Positions 16,666-25,661 are shown, numbered from the stretch's first letter. The stretch: DNA of 33,269 bases from Acidobacteriota bacterium (GCA_016191015.1 JACPPM010000187.1:1-33269), one strand, 5' to 3'. Made by a program: numbers and translations. The notes: generated from the sequence alone by a model not told the origin.

Positions 16666-17805
16666 ATGCTTTCCGGTCTGAAATACGTCTCCCTCCAGGA
16701 GCGGGGGTCGGGGTACGCCGACGCCGCGCGAGCCTGGTTGAAGGCCCTCATGGAGGCGGGCGTTCCACTCACGTGGACGCCGATGATAGGGGGGACCGGG
16801 CAAGGACTCTACTACCGCCGCTTCCATGGCACCGTCGTCGGTGACCCCCAGCTCGACTCCGTCTGCAACCGGTCTCTGGACTACCGAACCGTGCTCGTGC
16901 ACACGGTGCCGGAGTACTTCCCTCTATGGCGCGAGTGGGAACCCGGAAAGCGACTCATCGGCCATACGGTGTGGGAGACAGACCGGTTGCCTCGACACTG
17001 GCCCGCCCTCCTCAACGGCCTCGACCACCTGCTGGTGCCGTCTCAATGGAACATGGATGTATGCCGGCACAATGGGGTTACCGTGCCGATCGATGTTCTC
17101 CCGTATCTTCCTCGAGCTGGTCCCCCGGCCGGCGACTCTTCCTTCGCGGAGACTACGTCCCGTGATTTCATCTTTTACACGATCGGCAACTGGACCAATC
17201 GAAAGGCGGTCTGGAACACTCTGCTGTCCTACTTGCAGGCCTTCACGGCCCAGGACCGCGTGATCCTTGTGGTCAAGACGTCGCCGCAGGACTTCACGGG
17301 TGGTCGCCTGGCCGCCCTGCGCGGTGGAACCGAGGGCGTCGTTCGGAGGATCGTCAAGCGCTTCCGCGCTCCAGCTCACGTTCATCTCGTGACGGACCAC
17401 CTTCCCGATTCCTCGATTGCTGCATTGCACGCACGTGGCGATTGTTTCGTGTCGCTCTGCCACTCCGAGGGATGGGGGCTTCCGGCATATGACGCCGCCG
17501 CGGCCGGGAAGCCGATCATCATGACGGGCTTCGGCGGTCAACTCGATTACTTGCGCGACGACCTGGCCTACCTCGTCGACTACCGCCTGGTGCCAGTGGA
17601 CGACCCGCCCGGCCGGCCTTCCTATGCGAAGGATCAGCGCTGGGCCGAACCCGATCTTAGTCATGCCGCATTCCTGATGCGCGAGGTATTCTCGAACCGC
17701 TCCGCTGCTGAAGGGCGTGGTCGGCGACTTGCAGAACACGTCCGGCGTGCGTTCGATCCTGATGCGCTCATGAGCCGCCTGGCGAGAGTCTTGGAACCAG
17801 GCTGA
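16666..17805 (+). CDS. GT4-like glycosyltransferase, paralogue A
   Basis: This 379-residue GT-B type glycosyltransferase has a Rossmann-like N-terminal half (KYVSLQERGSGYADAARAW, VWETDRLPRHWPALL, LLVPSQWNMDVC) and a C-terminal nucleotide-sugar half (FIFYTIGNWTNRKAVWNTLL, GDCFVSLCHSEGWGLPAYDA, AAAGKPIIMTGFGGQLDYL). The E in SEGWGLP fits the EX7E-type donor site of GT4 enzymes. The gene at 20479-21675 encodes a paralogue along its whole length. Aligning the two (MLSGLKYVSL with MIRGIKYVSL) places the start at ATG 16666 rather than 16645. It lies 46 bases after the GT2-GT4 fusion. Substrate unknown. Confidence 0.88.
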   Translation: MLSGLKYVSLQERGSGYADAARAWLKALMEAGVPLTWTPMIGGTGQGLYYRRFHGTVVGDPQLDSVCNRSLDYRTVLVHTVPEYFPLWREWEPGKRLIGHTVWETDRLPRHWPALLNGLDHLLVPSQWNMDVCRHNGVTVPIDVLPYLPRAGPPAGDSSFAETTSRDFIFYTIGNWTNRKAVWNTLLSYLQAFTAQDRVILVVKTSPQDFTGGRLAALRGGTEGVVRRIVKRFRAPAHVHLVTDHLPDSSIAALHARGDCFVSLCHSEGWGLPAYDAAAAGKPIIMTGFGGQLDYLRDDLAYLVDYRLVPVDDPPGRPSYAKDQRWAEPDLSHAAFLMREVFSNRSAAEGRGRRLAEHVRRAFDPDALMSRLARVLEPG

Positions 17806-17949
17806 CGGAATGGATTGCAGAAGGTATTCGCCGCTTGCTCAGGGCGAGGCGGAAGAGTGGGCATCGAGGTCCACCCACTACAGTGTCACGCGAACGGGCA
17901 GGCAAGGTGCCAGGTCCGGTCGTTCAGAAGACCGGTGAGGTACGAAGGC

Positions 17950-18645
17950 ATGTCCCTGGCCGTTCGAGTGCTCCGTCGGATCCTTTGGTCTCTTGGCTAC
18001 GCCGCGCGGCCGAGGACGGGCTCATGGGATCCCATGCAATTGGAGCGGATAGGAAGTCGCCCGCGGACAATCGTAGACGTGGGTGTGGCCCAGGGGACGC
18101 CTGAGCTCTATGGAGCCTTCCCGGATGCCCACCTCGTCCTCATCGAGCCCCTGGTCGAATTCCAACCCTGCATCTCCCAGTTTCTCGATCATCACCGGGG
18201 CACGTTCTTCCCGGTAGGCCTGGGTGCGCATCCCGGCATGCGCACGATGTACATCGAGCCGAAGTACATGGAACGGAGCTCCCTGTTCAAGCGCGCTCCT
18301 GCCGAAGCATCCGGTGAAAGGCATTCGACGCGAGGAATCGCGGTGACGACTCTCGACGCCCTTCTTGCGGAACACCACTTCGCACCGCCGTTCGGCCTGA
18401 AGATTGATGCCGAGGGTTGCGAGTACGAAATCATCCAGGGCGCGGCCGAGTTCCTTCGGCTGACCGATTTCGTGATTGCGGAGGTCGCTGTGCCGCGGCG
18501 CTTCGATGGAGGCTATGAGTTCCTCGGGTTCATCGAGCTCATGAGCTCCCGCGGTTTCGTCGTCTCCGAAGTCCTGGACATCGGCAGGGCGCCGGACGGG
18601 AGTCTGGCGTTTCTAGACATGGTCTTCACGCGAAAGCAGCGCTGA
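17950..18645 (+). CDS. FkbM-family SAM-dependent methyltransferase
   Basis: This 231-residue protein has the FkbM methyltransferase signature. IVDVGVAQGTPELY is the SAM-binding glycine loop, AHLVLIEPLVEF the acidic end of strand 2, and LKIDAEGCEYEIIQGA the typical family block, followed by FVIAEVAVP. FkbM enzymes O-methylate sugars or small molecules; in a glycan cluster it probably caps or decorates a sugar. The open frame begins at 17815, but the domain starts at ATG 17950 and the upstream codons resemble nothing. It lies between paralogue A and the ABC exporter. Confidence 0.88.
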   Translation: MSLAVRVLRRILWSLGYAARPRTGSWDPMQLERIGSRPRTIVDVGVAQGTPELYGAFPDAHLVLIEPLVEFQPCISQFLDHHRGTFFPVGLGAHPGMRTMYIEPKYMERSSLFKRAPAEASGERHSTRGIAVTTLDALLAEHHFAPPFGLKIDAEGCEYEIIQGAAEFLRLTDFVIAEVAVPRRFDGGYEFLGFIELMSSRGFVVSEVLDIGRAPDGSLAFLDMVFTRKQR

Positions 18646-18661
18646 ACCGGAGGTCGTGGTC

Positions 18662-20482
18662 TTGAGAATCACAGCCGCATTGAGCTCGCTGCGTACCCTC
18701 GGAACGGTGGTTGGATCGAGAGGGCATGCTGTCATGGCCGTCTGTCTGGGTGCCTCGTTCCTGCTGGCCGGCGTCGAATACCTCATCGCGATCCTGATCG
18801 CACTTCTCCTCTGCAGCATGCAAGTTTCCGTGCCGCCGCAAATGCCGCACTGGTTGGCCGCCGCTCTGGACGCCTCCTCGCCGCTCTTGATCTGGCTGGC
18901 GCTGATGGCTGTGGGAGCGGGGCGCGCGGCATGCCTCCTTGTTTCCAAACAGGCCGGGCTCGTTCTCTTCGAATACGTTCGCGCGCGTCTCTGCCTCGTT
19001 CATGGCTACGAAGCTGTGACGGCGGACCGCACGGACGCGCCTTCCGTGAGCCAGATGAACGTCCGCGTCTGGGAGTACCTTCCGAGGACGGCCGAATTCA
19101 TCGCCCACCTGACCTACTTCGCGGGAGCCTTGATTCTCGCCGCGACCGTCTTTGCGTGCATGACCTTGATGGCGTGGAAAGAGTCGCTGCTGGCGGCGGC
19201 CTGCCTCGCTCTTGCGGGAGCGGCCATCGTCCGCCTCACGAAGCTCCTCGGGCCGGGCGCGCGCCGACTGCTCGCGCAGCGATTGAAGACTGAGGGCGTA
19301 TTGATTCGCTTTTACAGAAACTGGGTGCTCATACGCGTGATGCGCCTCAAGGAGAGAGAGTACCTCTCGTATGCGCGCTCGGTCGTGGCGACCTTCAACC
19401 AGGCGTTCCGACAGGCCCTGTATCAAAACGCAGTCGCCGCGATCCCATTCCTGCTCGGCCTCTTCGTCATGGCAGTGATCCTCTGGGGGAGCCTGGAATG
19501 GTTCGGGACGCCGCCAACCGTGCTGCTCGGCTTCATCTACCTGCTTGTGCGGCTCACGCAGACGCTGAACCTCGCATCCGAGGAGCTGGCGCTCGTCCGG
19601 CAGCTACAACCGCACGCGGACGAAACAGTCGAATTCCTGGGGGCGATCTCGACTGGCGATCTGGCCATGGCCCTGCGCCCCGCCTCCGCTATTCGCTTCC
19701 ATGGCATGGCTCTGGCCCTGGGAGACTGCCGGGCCCGCCCGAGTGCCCCTGCCGGTGGATCGACCGGCACAGGCGATCGATGCGACGGCCCACCTGACAT
19801 CGTGGTTTCCGGTCTTTCCTATGCATGGCCTCGGTCCGAGAGAACCGCCTTTGCAGGGCTTTCCTTTCGCGTCCGAGCCGGAACGGTTTTCGCCATTGTC
19901 GGCCCCAACGGAAGTGGGAAGAGCACACTCCTTGGGCTGATCCTCGGGATCCTCAAGCCCGCTTCCGGGATCGTGCAGGTCGCGGGGCTGCCTGCGCGCG
20001 AGTATCTACAGACCAACGCGCCAGTGGGATTTGTCGGAGACGATCCTTGCCTCATCGGCGGCACTGTCAGGGACAATCTCCGATACGGTCTGTGCTCGAC
20101 CGTCGACGACGCAGACTTGACGGGGGTACTCGAGACGGTCGGGCTCGGCGACAGAACCGGCACCGCCGGCCGATTCCTGGATTGCACGCTCGATGAGAAT
20201 GGCGGCGGACTCTCGCTCGGCCAGCGCCAGCGCCTAGCCCTGGCTCGTGCGTTCATTCGCAAGCCGGTTCTTCTCGTGCTCGATGAAGCCACATCCTCTG
20301 TGGACGCCGAGACCGAAGCAGATCTGGCCACGATCATTGCGGGGCTCAAGACCCGCTGCACCGTTCTCATCGCATCGCACCGCCCGGGAATTCTCTCAGC
20401 CGCGGACGAGTTCCTGAACATGAACGGTCTCGTGGCCTCAGACCCGCCTCTGCCAGCCGCCGCCAGCCGTGAGGTCCAATGA
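18662..20482 (+). CDS. ABC exporter, fused permease and ATPase (lipid-linked glycan flippase-like)
   Basis: This protein of about 606 residues joins six membrane helices (for example AVCLGASFLLAGVEYLIAIL, FIAHLTYFAGALILAATVF, IPFLLGLFVMAVILWGSL) to a complete ATPase: Walker A GPNGSGKST (about 416), signature LSLGQRQRLALARA (about 518), Walker B VLLVLDEATS, then D-loop and switch histidine in IASHRPG. The layout is that of MsbA/PglK-type half-transporters that flip lipid-linked oligosaccharides. GGAGG at 18649-18653 is best spaced for TTG 18662; GTG 18656 is the other choice. The last codons overlap the next gene by ATGA (20479-20482). It is the only transporter in the cluster, hence the likely exporter of its product. 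Confidence 0.9.
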   Translation: MRITAALSSLRTLGTVVGSRGHAVMAVCLGASFLLAGVEYLIAILIALLLCSMQVSVPPQMPHWLAAALDASSPLLIWLALMAVGAGRAACLLVSKQAGLVLFEYVRARLCLVHGYEAVTADRTDAPSVSQMNVRVWEYLPRTAEFIAHLTYFAGALILAATVFACMTLMAWKESLLAAACLALAGAAIVRLTKLLGPGARRLLAQRLKTEGVLIRFYRNWVLIRVMRLKEREYLSYARSVVATFNQAFRQALYQNAVAAIPFLLGLFVMAVILWGSLEWFGTPPTVLLGFIYLLVRLTQTLNLASEELALVRQLQPHADETVEFLGAISTGDLAMALRPASAIRFHGMALALGDCRARPSAPAGGSTGTGDRCDGPPDIVVSGLSYAWPRSERTAFAGLSFRVRAGTVFAIVGPNGSGKSTLLGLILGILKPASGIVQVAGLPAREYLQTNAPVGFVGDDPCLIGGTVRDNLRYGLCSTVDDADLTGVLETVGLGDRTGTAGRFLDCTLDENGGGLSLGQRQRLALARAFIRKPVLLVLDEATSSVDAETEADLATIIAGLKTRCTVLIASHRPGILSAADEFLNMNGLVASDPPLPAAASREVQ

Positions 20483-21675
20483 TCAGGGGGATCAAGTACG
20501 TGTCGCTTTTCGGGGCGATAGGACAATTCACAGCCGCAAAACGCTATGTTCTCGGACTGGAGAACTGCGGGATACCGGTGACGTGGACCCCTATGATATG
20601 GCACACTTCGCCGACATCGCCTCTACGGCCATACGAGGGGACCGCCGTCGGAGACCCTGATCTCGACAGATTCTGCAACCGCTCGATCGACTACGACACT
20701 GTGATCGTCCACACGTCACCGGCGCTTTTCCCCTACTGGGCCGAGCACGAAACCGGCAGGCGGATCATCGGCTATGTGGTGTGGGAGACCGACCGTCTGC
20801 CGCGACAGTGGCCGGGACTTCTGAGTTGCCTCAAGCGGATCCTGGTTCCAAGTCGATGGAACAGGGATGTGTGCAAGACGGCGGGGGTCACGACACCCAT
20901 CTCGGTAGTCCCGCATATCTGCGATTCCTCGCTCCGCGACGGAAGCGTTCGAGAGAACCAGTCGCAAGAGGGGCCGTGTTCGTTCTACGCGATCGAAACC
21001 TGGAGCGCCCGGAAGGCCCTCGACAAGTGCGTCCAGTGCTATTTGGAAGCTTTCACGAGCGACGAGTCGACCGTGCTTGTCGTCAAGACCGGCCGGCATG
21101 TGTACCGGCAACTGGTCCCGGCCCGCCTCGCGCCCTTCCGCCGCGCCTATGGACACGTGCGCACCTTCCTCGGCCTGCCGAGCTGGATGAGCTTCCAGAC
21201 AACACCCGCGGCTCGTGTGAACGCAATCTGCCGCCGGGCCGCGCGCCCGCCGCTGGTGCGGGTGATCACCGCCGATCTCGACGAGGAAGGAATCCGGGGT
21301 CTTCATCGGGAGGGGGACTGCTACCTGAGCCTGACTCGCGCCGAGGCGTGGGGGCTTGGGGCGTTCGACGCCGCGGCGGCGGGCAAGCCGGTCATCATGA
21401 CGGGCTTTGGTGGCCAGCTCGACTTCCTGCCGCCCGACCTTGCATACCTCGTGAACTACCGGCTGGTCTCAGTAAGGGACGATCACGATCTGCAGAACTT
21501 CAGGGCCGATCAACGCTGGGCCGATGCGGATCCTACCCATGCTTCGAAGCTCCTGCGCTACGTCTTCGAACACCGCGAGGAAGCTCGAGCGAGAGGCGAG
21601 GAGCTCGGCAGATACGTGCGACAAACCTTCAGCGAGAGCCGCGTCATTGCGGAGATGTTGGACGCCATCGATTGA
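20479..21675 (+). CDS. GT4-like glycosyltransferase, paralogue B
   Basis: This 398-residue GT-B enzyme is a full-length paralogue of 16666-17805. Shared blocks include KYVSL, TWTPM, VGDPDLDRFCNRSIDY, VWETDRLPRQWPGLL, ILVPSRWNRDVC, SLTRAEAWGLGAFDA and AAAGKPVIMTGFGGQLDFL. It carries an insertion around FLGLPSWMSFQTTP that paralogue A lacks. The ATG overlaps the stop codon of the ABC exporter, so the two are translationally coupled. The two paralogues probably add related sugars at different steps; which sugars cannot be read from the sequence. Confidence 0.9.
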   Translation: MIRGIKYVSLFGAIGQFTAAKRYVLGLENCGIPVTWTPMIWHTSPTSPLRPYEGTAVGDPDLDRFCNRSIDYDTVIVHTSPALFPYWAEHETGRRIIGYVVWETDRLPRQWPGLLSCLKRILVPSRWNRDVCKTAGVTTPISVVPHICDSSLRDGSVRENQSQEGPCSFYAIETWSARKALDKCVQCYLEAFTSDESTVLVVKTGRHVYRQLVPARLAPFRRAYGHVRTFLGLPSWMSFQTTPAARVNAICRRAARPPLVRVITADLDEEGIRGLHREGDCYLSLTRAEAWGLGAFDAAAAGKPVIMTGFGGQLDFLPPDLAYLVNYRLVSVRDDHDLQNFRADQRWADADPTHASKLLRYVFEHREEARARGEELGRYVRQTFSESRVIAEMLDAID

Positions 21676-21694
21676 AGCCGATTTGAGCGGAGAG

Positions 21695-22582
21695 ATGATC
21701 CCCAATCAGTTCCATTTCGTCTTCGGCCTCCGCCGGCAGACTGAACCGTTCCATCTCTGCCACTATCTCTGCATCGAGTCCTGCTACCAGGTGAATCGCC
21801 CCGATCGGATCTTCCTCTACTATCGACATGAGCCCTACGGCCCGTATTGGGAACTGGCGAAACGGAGGTTGACACTCGTCCGCGTCGCACTGCCGCGGTT
21901 CATCTGGAAGTTCCGCTACACCGGGCCGAATCGGGCGTGCCGGCCCTATCGCTACGCGCACCACTCGGATTACATACGCCTGGAGCGGCTCTTCGAGTCG
22001 GGAGGCGTGTATGCGGACATTGACACCATCTTCGTGCAGAAGCTCCCTGCGGCACTTTTCGGGGAATCGTTCGTGCTGGGGCGGGAGGGAGACATCGTGT
22101 GCCAGGCGACGGGACGCCGGCAGCCGTCGCTCTGCAACGCTCTGATAATGAGCACGCCGAAGGCCGCCTTCGGCCGCCTGTGGCTGGACGCATTCCGCGA
22201 CGCCTTCGATGGTTCGTGGTCCCGTCACTCCACGCTCCTGCCTCAGGATCTCAGCGAGAGATCCCCGCATCTCCTCCACATCGAACCTTCGCACAGCTTC
22301 TACAAGCACATGTGGACGCGGGAAGGTATCCGGACGCTGCTCCAAGGCTACGACCCGGATTTCGAAGGTGTCTACAGCATGCACCTGTGGAGCCATCTGT
22401 GGTGGTCCAAAGCACGGCGGGATTTCTCGGATTTCCACGCGGGTCTGCTGACCAAGGACTACATCGCGAAGGTCGACACCACCTACAACGTAGTCGCTCG
22501 CGCATTTCTTCCCGCCGATGGCCCGGAACGGCTCGGAAGCGCATGGTTGCGAAGATTGATCGGGTGGTCCGGCCTTCGATGA
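21695..22582 (+). CDS. GT32-like (Gly_transf_sug, DXD) glycosyltransferase
   Basis: This 295-residue protein starts MIPNQFHFVFGLRRQTEPFH, as is typical of GT32-type enzymes that begin with 'IPK-IH-W'-like strands. It carries SDYIRLERLFESGGVYADID with the DxD motif that binds the metal and nucleotide sugar, and later a helical C-terminus. GGAGAG lies just before ATG 21695; the open frame extends back to 21524 but that part overlaps the previous gene. The stop codon overlaps the ATG of the fucosyltransferase-like gene. GT32 members transfer mannose or galactose-type residues to oligosaccharides; the specificity here is open. Confidence 0.85.
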   Translation: MIPNQFHFVFGLRRQTEPFHLCHYLCIESCYQVNRPDRIFLYYRHEPYGPYWELAKRRLTLVRVALPRFIWKFRYTGPNRACRPYRYAHHSDYIRLERLFESGGVYADIDTIFVQKLPAALFGESFVLGREGDIVCQATGRRQPSLCNALIMSTPKAAFGRLWLDAFRDAFDGSWSRHSTLLPQDLSERSPHLLHIEPSHSFYKHMWTREGIRTLLQGYDPDFEGVYSMHLWSHLWWSKARRDFSDFHAGLLTKDYIAKVDTTYNVVARAFLPADGPERLGSAWLRRLIGWSGLR

Positions 22583-23517
22583 GGATTCTCAGCAGGCTCG
22601 GGCGTACGGCCGCGGCTCGCGGCGACGGGACGCTGATTCTCTTTCACAACACCATGTGGGGTTCGTCCCCCCTTGGGCGGTCCTTGGCGGGCCCAGCCAC
22701 CCGCATCGTCACATCCGACCGGCGACACCAGCTGGCAGCCGATGCCGTTGTGTTCCACATCCCCACGTTGCGGCGCCTTCCGCGTCACAAGCCTGCGGGT
22801 CAGATCTGGGTGGCCTGGTCCCTGGAGTCCGAGGTTAACTACCCGCAATTGCGGGACCCGTCCTTCACGCGGCATTTCGATCTGACGGCGACGTACCGTC
22901 GCGATTCGGATGTACCTCTGTCGTACGTTTCGTACTACAGCGATTCCCGCAGCCTCGCGCGCGCTCTTGTCCAGCCACCGGCCCGAAAGTCGCCGGATCG
23001 CACCGCCGTGAGTCTCATCTCCAGCCGTATTGATAGGAGTGGACGGCTGGAGTACGCGGACGAACTGATGCGGTTTTTGGATGTGCATTCCTTCGGTCGC
23101 TTCCGGCGAAACCGGCGGCTGATCGATGATCGTGGGCGTCCCAGCAAGCTCGATCTGATCGCCGGCTACAAGTTCACCCTCGCCTTCGAGAATGCGATTG
23201 ATCGCGATTACGTCACGGAGAAATTCTTCGATCCTCTGGTCGCCGGCTCCGTTCCCGTATACATGGGTGCACCGAACGTGGAGGACTTCGCTCCGGGGGA
23301 TTGCTGCTACATATCCACAAGGAACTTCGGCGAGCCCAGAGACCTCGCCACTTTCTTGCGCGACCTGGGCCGTGACGACATCGCATACCGTTCCTACATG
23401 GACTGGAAACGGCTTCCCCTCCGTCCTGCCTTCGAAGCTTTCCTGGAATCTCAGAGCCTCCCCTTCCTGGACCGCCTGTTTGACAAGGTGGAGGCACTCC
23501 GCCGCGCCGCAGGCTGA
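22579..23517 (+). CDS. GT10-family alpha-1,3/4-fucosyltransferase-like enzyme
   Basis: This 312-residue protein shows the GT10 donor-binding block AFENAIDRDYVTEKFFDPL followed by AGSVPVYMGAPNVEDFAP, which in fucosyltransferases binds GDP-fucose. Earlier, WVAWSLESEVNYPQL matches the N-terminal acceptor half with the conserved glutamate stretch. The start at ATG 22579 overlaps the previous stop (ATGA). An upstream in-frame ATG (MVAKIDRV) within the previous gene is less likely. It is the last intact gene of the glycan cluster and suggests that the product carries fucose or a similar 6-deoxysugar. Confidence 0.88.
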   Translation: MRILSRLGRTAAARGDGTLILFHNTMWGSSPLGRSLAGPATRIVTSDRRHQLAADAVVFHIPTLRRLPRHKPAGQIWVAWSLESEVNYPQLRDPSFTRHFDLTATYRRDSDVPLSYVSYYSDSRSLARALVQPPARKSPDRTAVSLISSRIDRSGRLEYADELMRFLDVHSFGRFRRNRRLIDDRGRPSKLDLIAGYKFTLAFENAIDRDYVTEKFFDPLVAGSVPVYMGAPNVEDFAPGDCCYISTRNFGEPRDLATFLRDLGRDDIAYRSYMDWKRLPLRPAFEAFLESQSLPFLDRLFDKVEALRRAAG

Positions 23518-23649
23518 AACCTCGTTCGGGCTCGGCAGGCACCGCTCAGACGCCGCGGCAAAGTGTTGTGCCGGAGGGGACTCCGTCCAGGCCTCTCCAC
23601 CAGGCCTCCCCTTGACATCGCCGGGAGCTCCGAAAGGAATGACGCCCTC

Positions 23650-25108
23650 ATGCGTTACAGTACGGTCAACTGGGCCATTCTGATACTGCTCTCGGCGACG
23701 GTGGCGTGCCGGAGCAATCGGACCGTCGCGCTGGACCTGACCCGCCTCCAGGACCAGTCAGAGCTTCTGGCGGACACGCGTCGTATCGACTTCGGTTTCG
23801 AACGCGACCGCGCGTTCTGGGGGGGATTCCTGGTCTGGCGATGAGAAGGACCCATCGGGACGGACGTTTGTGCGGGCGGTCTCGACCACCGCCTCGCTGA
23901 GATTCGAGGCGCTGCGATCCCGGGACCTGCTCGCCAATCTGAACCGCAGGCCCTTCGTTAGAAACGACGTGACGCAGACCTTAGCCGCGTCGCTGAACGG
24001 CCAGTCCGTTGGCAAGCCGATCTCGTTGATCCCCGAATTCTCGAGCTACCAGGTTTTCCTCCCATCGCGCCTCGTCGTCCCCGGCGTGAACACGATCGGA
24101 TTCACATTCGCCTATGCAGGGGAGAAAGAGATGGTGTCGCGGCGGAGGTCTAGAAGGGCCGAGGCCGCCGGGGAGACGGCGCTGGATTCCCGGCCGCTCG
24201 CCGTCTGCTTCGACTATGTCGGGCTCAACCCGTACGACGAGGGCGAAAGGGGCGGTCCCAGCGGAGCGCTCAGGCGCAGCCCTCCTTGTCTGCTCTGAAG
24301 CTCGCCGCCTCCGACGTAGTCGCGCAGCCGGTGGGAACGATCAGAACGTACTTCCTTCGCTTGCCGGCGCTGGAGCGCGAGCCGAGGCTGGAACTGGAGT
24401 GCGCCGTGCCGCGCGAGTTCACAGGCAAGTCGGTCGAGTTCAAGATCGAGGTCGAGCCGGACAGCGGCTCGCGCCGCACGATTCTGGATCGGTGGTTACC
24501 GCCCGGGCGGGTCCAGATCGATCCGGTGGATCTCTCAGCCGATGCCGGCCAGTTCGTGAGGCTGAGCTTCGGCGGGGGCGGCACGGCTCCATCGGGGCTC
24601 CAGGTGAAGCCGCGGATCACGGTGGCAGGCGAGAAACCGAAGCCGGAGGACCCACGCATCGAAGCCGGCCGGCAGGCCCTGGCGCGCAGCAACCTTCTAA
24701 TTATCCTGCTGGACGCGGCGCCCGTCGACCACTTCGGATCGTACGGCTATCCCCTGGACACCACTCCCACGATCGATCGCATCGCGCGGGACGGCGTCCG
24801 CTTCACCAACGCATACTGCAACGCTGTGTACACGATGGCATCGACAGGCTCGCTCATGACCGGCCAGTTCCCCGACGCGCACCGGGTGCTCTACAGCAAG
24901 AACCGGCTGCCCAGAGAGGCGCATACCCTGGCGGAGATGCTGGCGGCCAAGGGCATGAAGACCGCAGCCTTCTTGGCTAATTCCAACGCAGGTGCCCTTC
25001 GCGGATAACAAGAACAGGCGCCAGCCTCTTTTTCTGTATTTGCACTTCCGCGAACCGCACTTCGGCGGCTATCCTCCAAAGGAGTTTCTCGACAAGTTCG
25101 ACCCCCTT
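23650..25108 (+). pseudogene. Lipoprotein sulfatase/alkaline-phosphatase-superfamily gene, frameshifted and truncated
   Basis: The pieces run in order. First is a lipoprotein signal (ATG 23650, ILILLSATVAC with lipobox cysteine) and the segment to ERDRAFWG. A G7 run (23819-23825) then carries one extra base, after which the frame continues SWSGDEKDPSGRTFVRAV to FDYVGLNPYDEGE. Near 24250 one base is missing, and then comes ALKLAASDVVAQPVGTIRTY to the sulfatase core SNLLIILLDAAPVDHFGSYG, TPTIDRIARDGVRFTNAY and SLMTGQFPDAHRVLYS. Position 25008 ends the frame after SNAGALRG. A later piece, LFLYLHFREPHFGGYPP, follows after a deletion, and the gene stops at the IS91 tail. The usual CxPxR sulfatase nucleophile motif is absent (TMASTGSLMTG instead), as in non-sulfatase relatives. 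Confidence 0.75.
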
Positions 25109-25293
25109 CTCTGCGAATGTGGAGGCACCCTCAAATTGATCGACGTCATCGAAGCTCGCACACAATCTGACGTCGTCGGCGAAATCTTGAAACACATCAA
25201 CTTCGTTTTCGAAGCGCTCCCGCCTCCGCCGCCCCATCCCGATCCGGGCGGAGCTCAAGACGACGGCTCCCTACCCGACGCCTACTGCTTCTG
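25109..25293 (+). pseudogene. IS91-family transposase, C-terminal fragment
   Basis: The stretch reads DPLLCECGGTLKLIDVIEA, SDVVGEILKHINFVFEALPP, then a proline-rich tail, and ends with a stop at 25293. This is the typical C-terminal block of IS91-family transposases (CxCGG, then an 'I..IL.HL' helix and proline-rich tail). It is fused directly to the broken sulfatase fragment in the same frame. It is the part missing from the remnant at 13128-14155 and has the same orientation. Confidence 0.65.
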
Positions 25294-25345
25294 ATCGGCC
25301 TCCGCCGGCCGTCAGCGCAAGACCTCTCTTTTCCCGCGGCCAGTC

Positions 25346-25374
25346 TTGACAACTCCCGCCTAGAATCCTATCTT
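25346..25374 (+). promoter_or_regulatory. Strong sigma-70-type promoter
   Basis: A perfect TTGACA (25346-25351), a 17-base spacer and TATCTT (25369-25374) lie on the plus strand. The transcript would start near 25382 and run through the hairpin at 25416-25459 towards the membrane-protein gene at 25662. Confidence 0.6.
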
Positions 25375-25415
25375 CAACACGTGTTCCAGGCTCAGTTCGC
25401 CGAGAACTTCGGCTT

Positions 25416-25459
25416 CGGGCCCCGCTCCGCCATCCCCGGAGATGGCGGAGCGGGGCCCG
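25416..25459. repeat. Perfect 19-bp inverted repeat, six-base loop
   Basis: Bases 25417-25434 and 25441-25458 are perfect reverse complements (arm GGGCCCCGCTCCGCCATC), with one more C-G pair outside and the loop CCCGGA. There is no T-tract, so it is not a standard terminator. GAAC lies ten bases to its left (25404-25407), and the IS91 fragment ends about 120 bases upstream, so it might be the oriIS-like end of that element. It could also be the core of a small RNA. Confidence 0.85.
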
Positions 25460-25661
25460 GAGGGGCGGGGACGGCTCATTCTTACTACGCGGGTGGTATT
25501 TCGGGTATTGGATCGGAAAAGCAAATCCCTATAGCCAGTGCGGGAGCTCCGGACGCCCATACTGCTCGGCAACGCCGAGGGGACCGTGTCGCCAGCTTTC
25601 GTTTTGCTACCGCCGGCAGTTCGGCGCGGAGCGGCTCCTGCTTAGGACTCTCGTCGAGCGG

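Larger units (their letters stand above)
25294..25661. other. Non-coding stretch with promoter and strong hairpin
   Basis: No convincing gene is seen. The stretch contains the promoter at 25346-25374 and the perfect hairpin at 25416-25459. An open frame across it (from 25381) reads through the hairpin with low-complexity Gly/Pro sequence and is not believed. Confidence 0.5.

Noticed and set aside
22099-22578. N-terminal extension of the fucosyltransferase-like frame
   Set aside because: It lies inside the preceding glycosyltransferase gene in another frame; the ATGA overlap gives the natural start.
24114-24980. Arg/Gly-rich open frame of 288 residues
   Set aside because: It is an out-of-frame shadow of the sulfatase-like gene with skewed composition and no family motifs.
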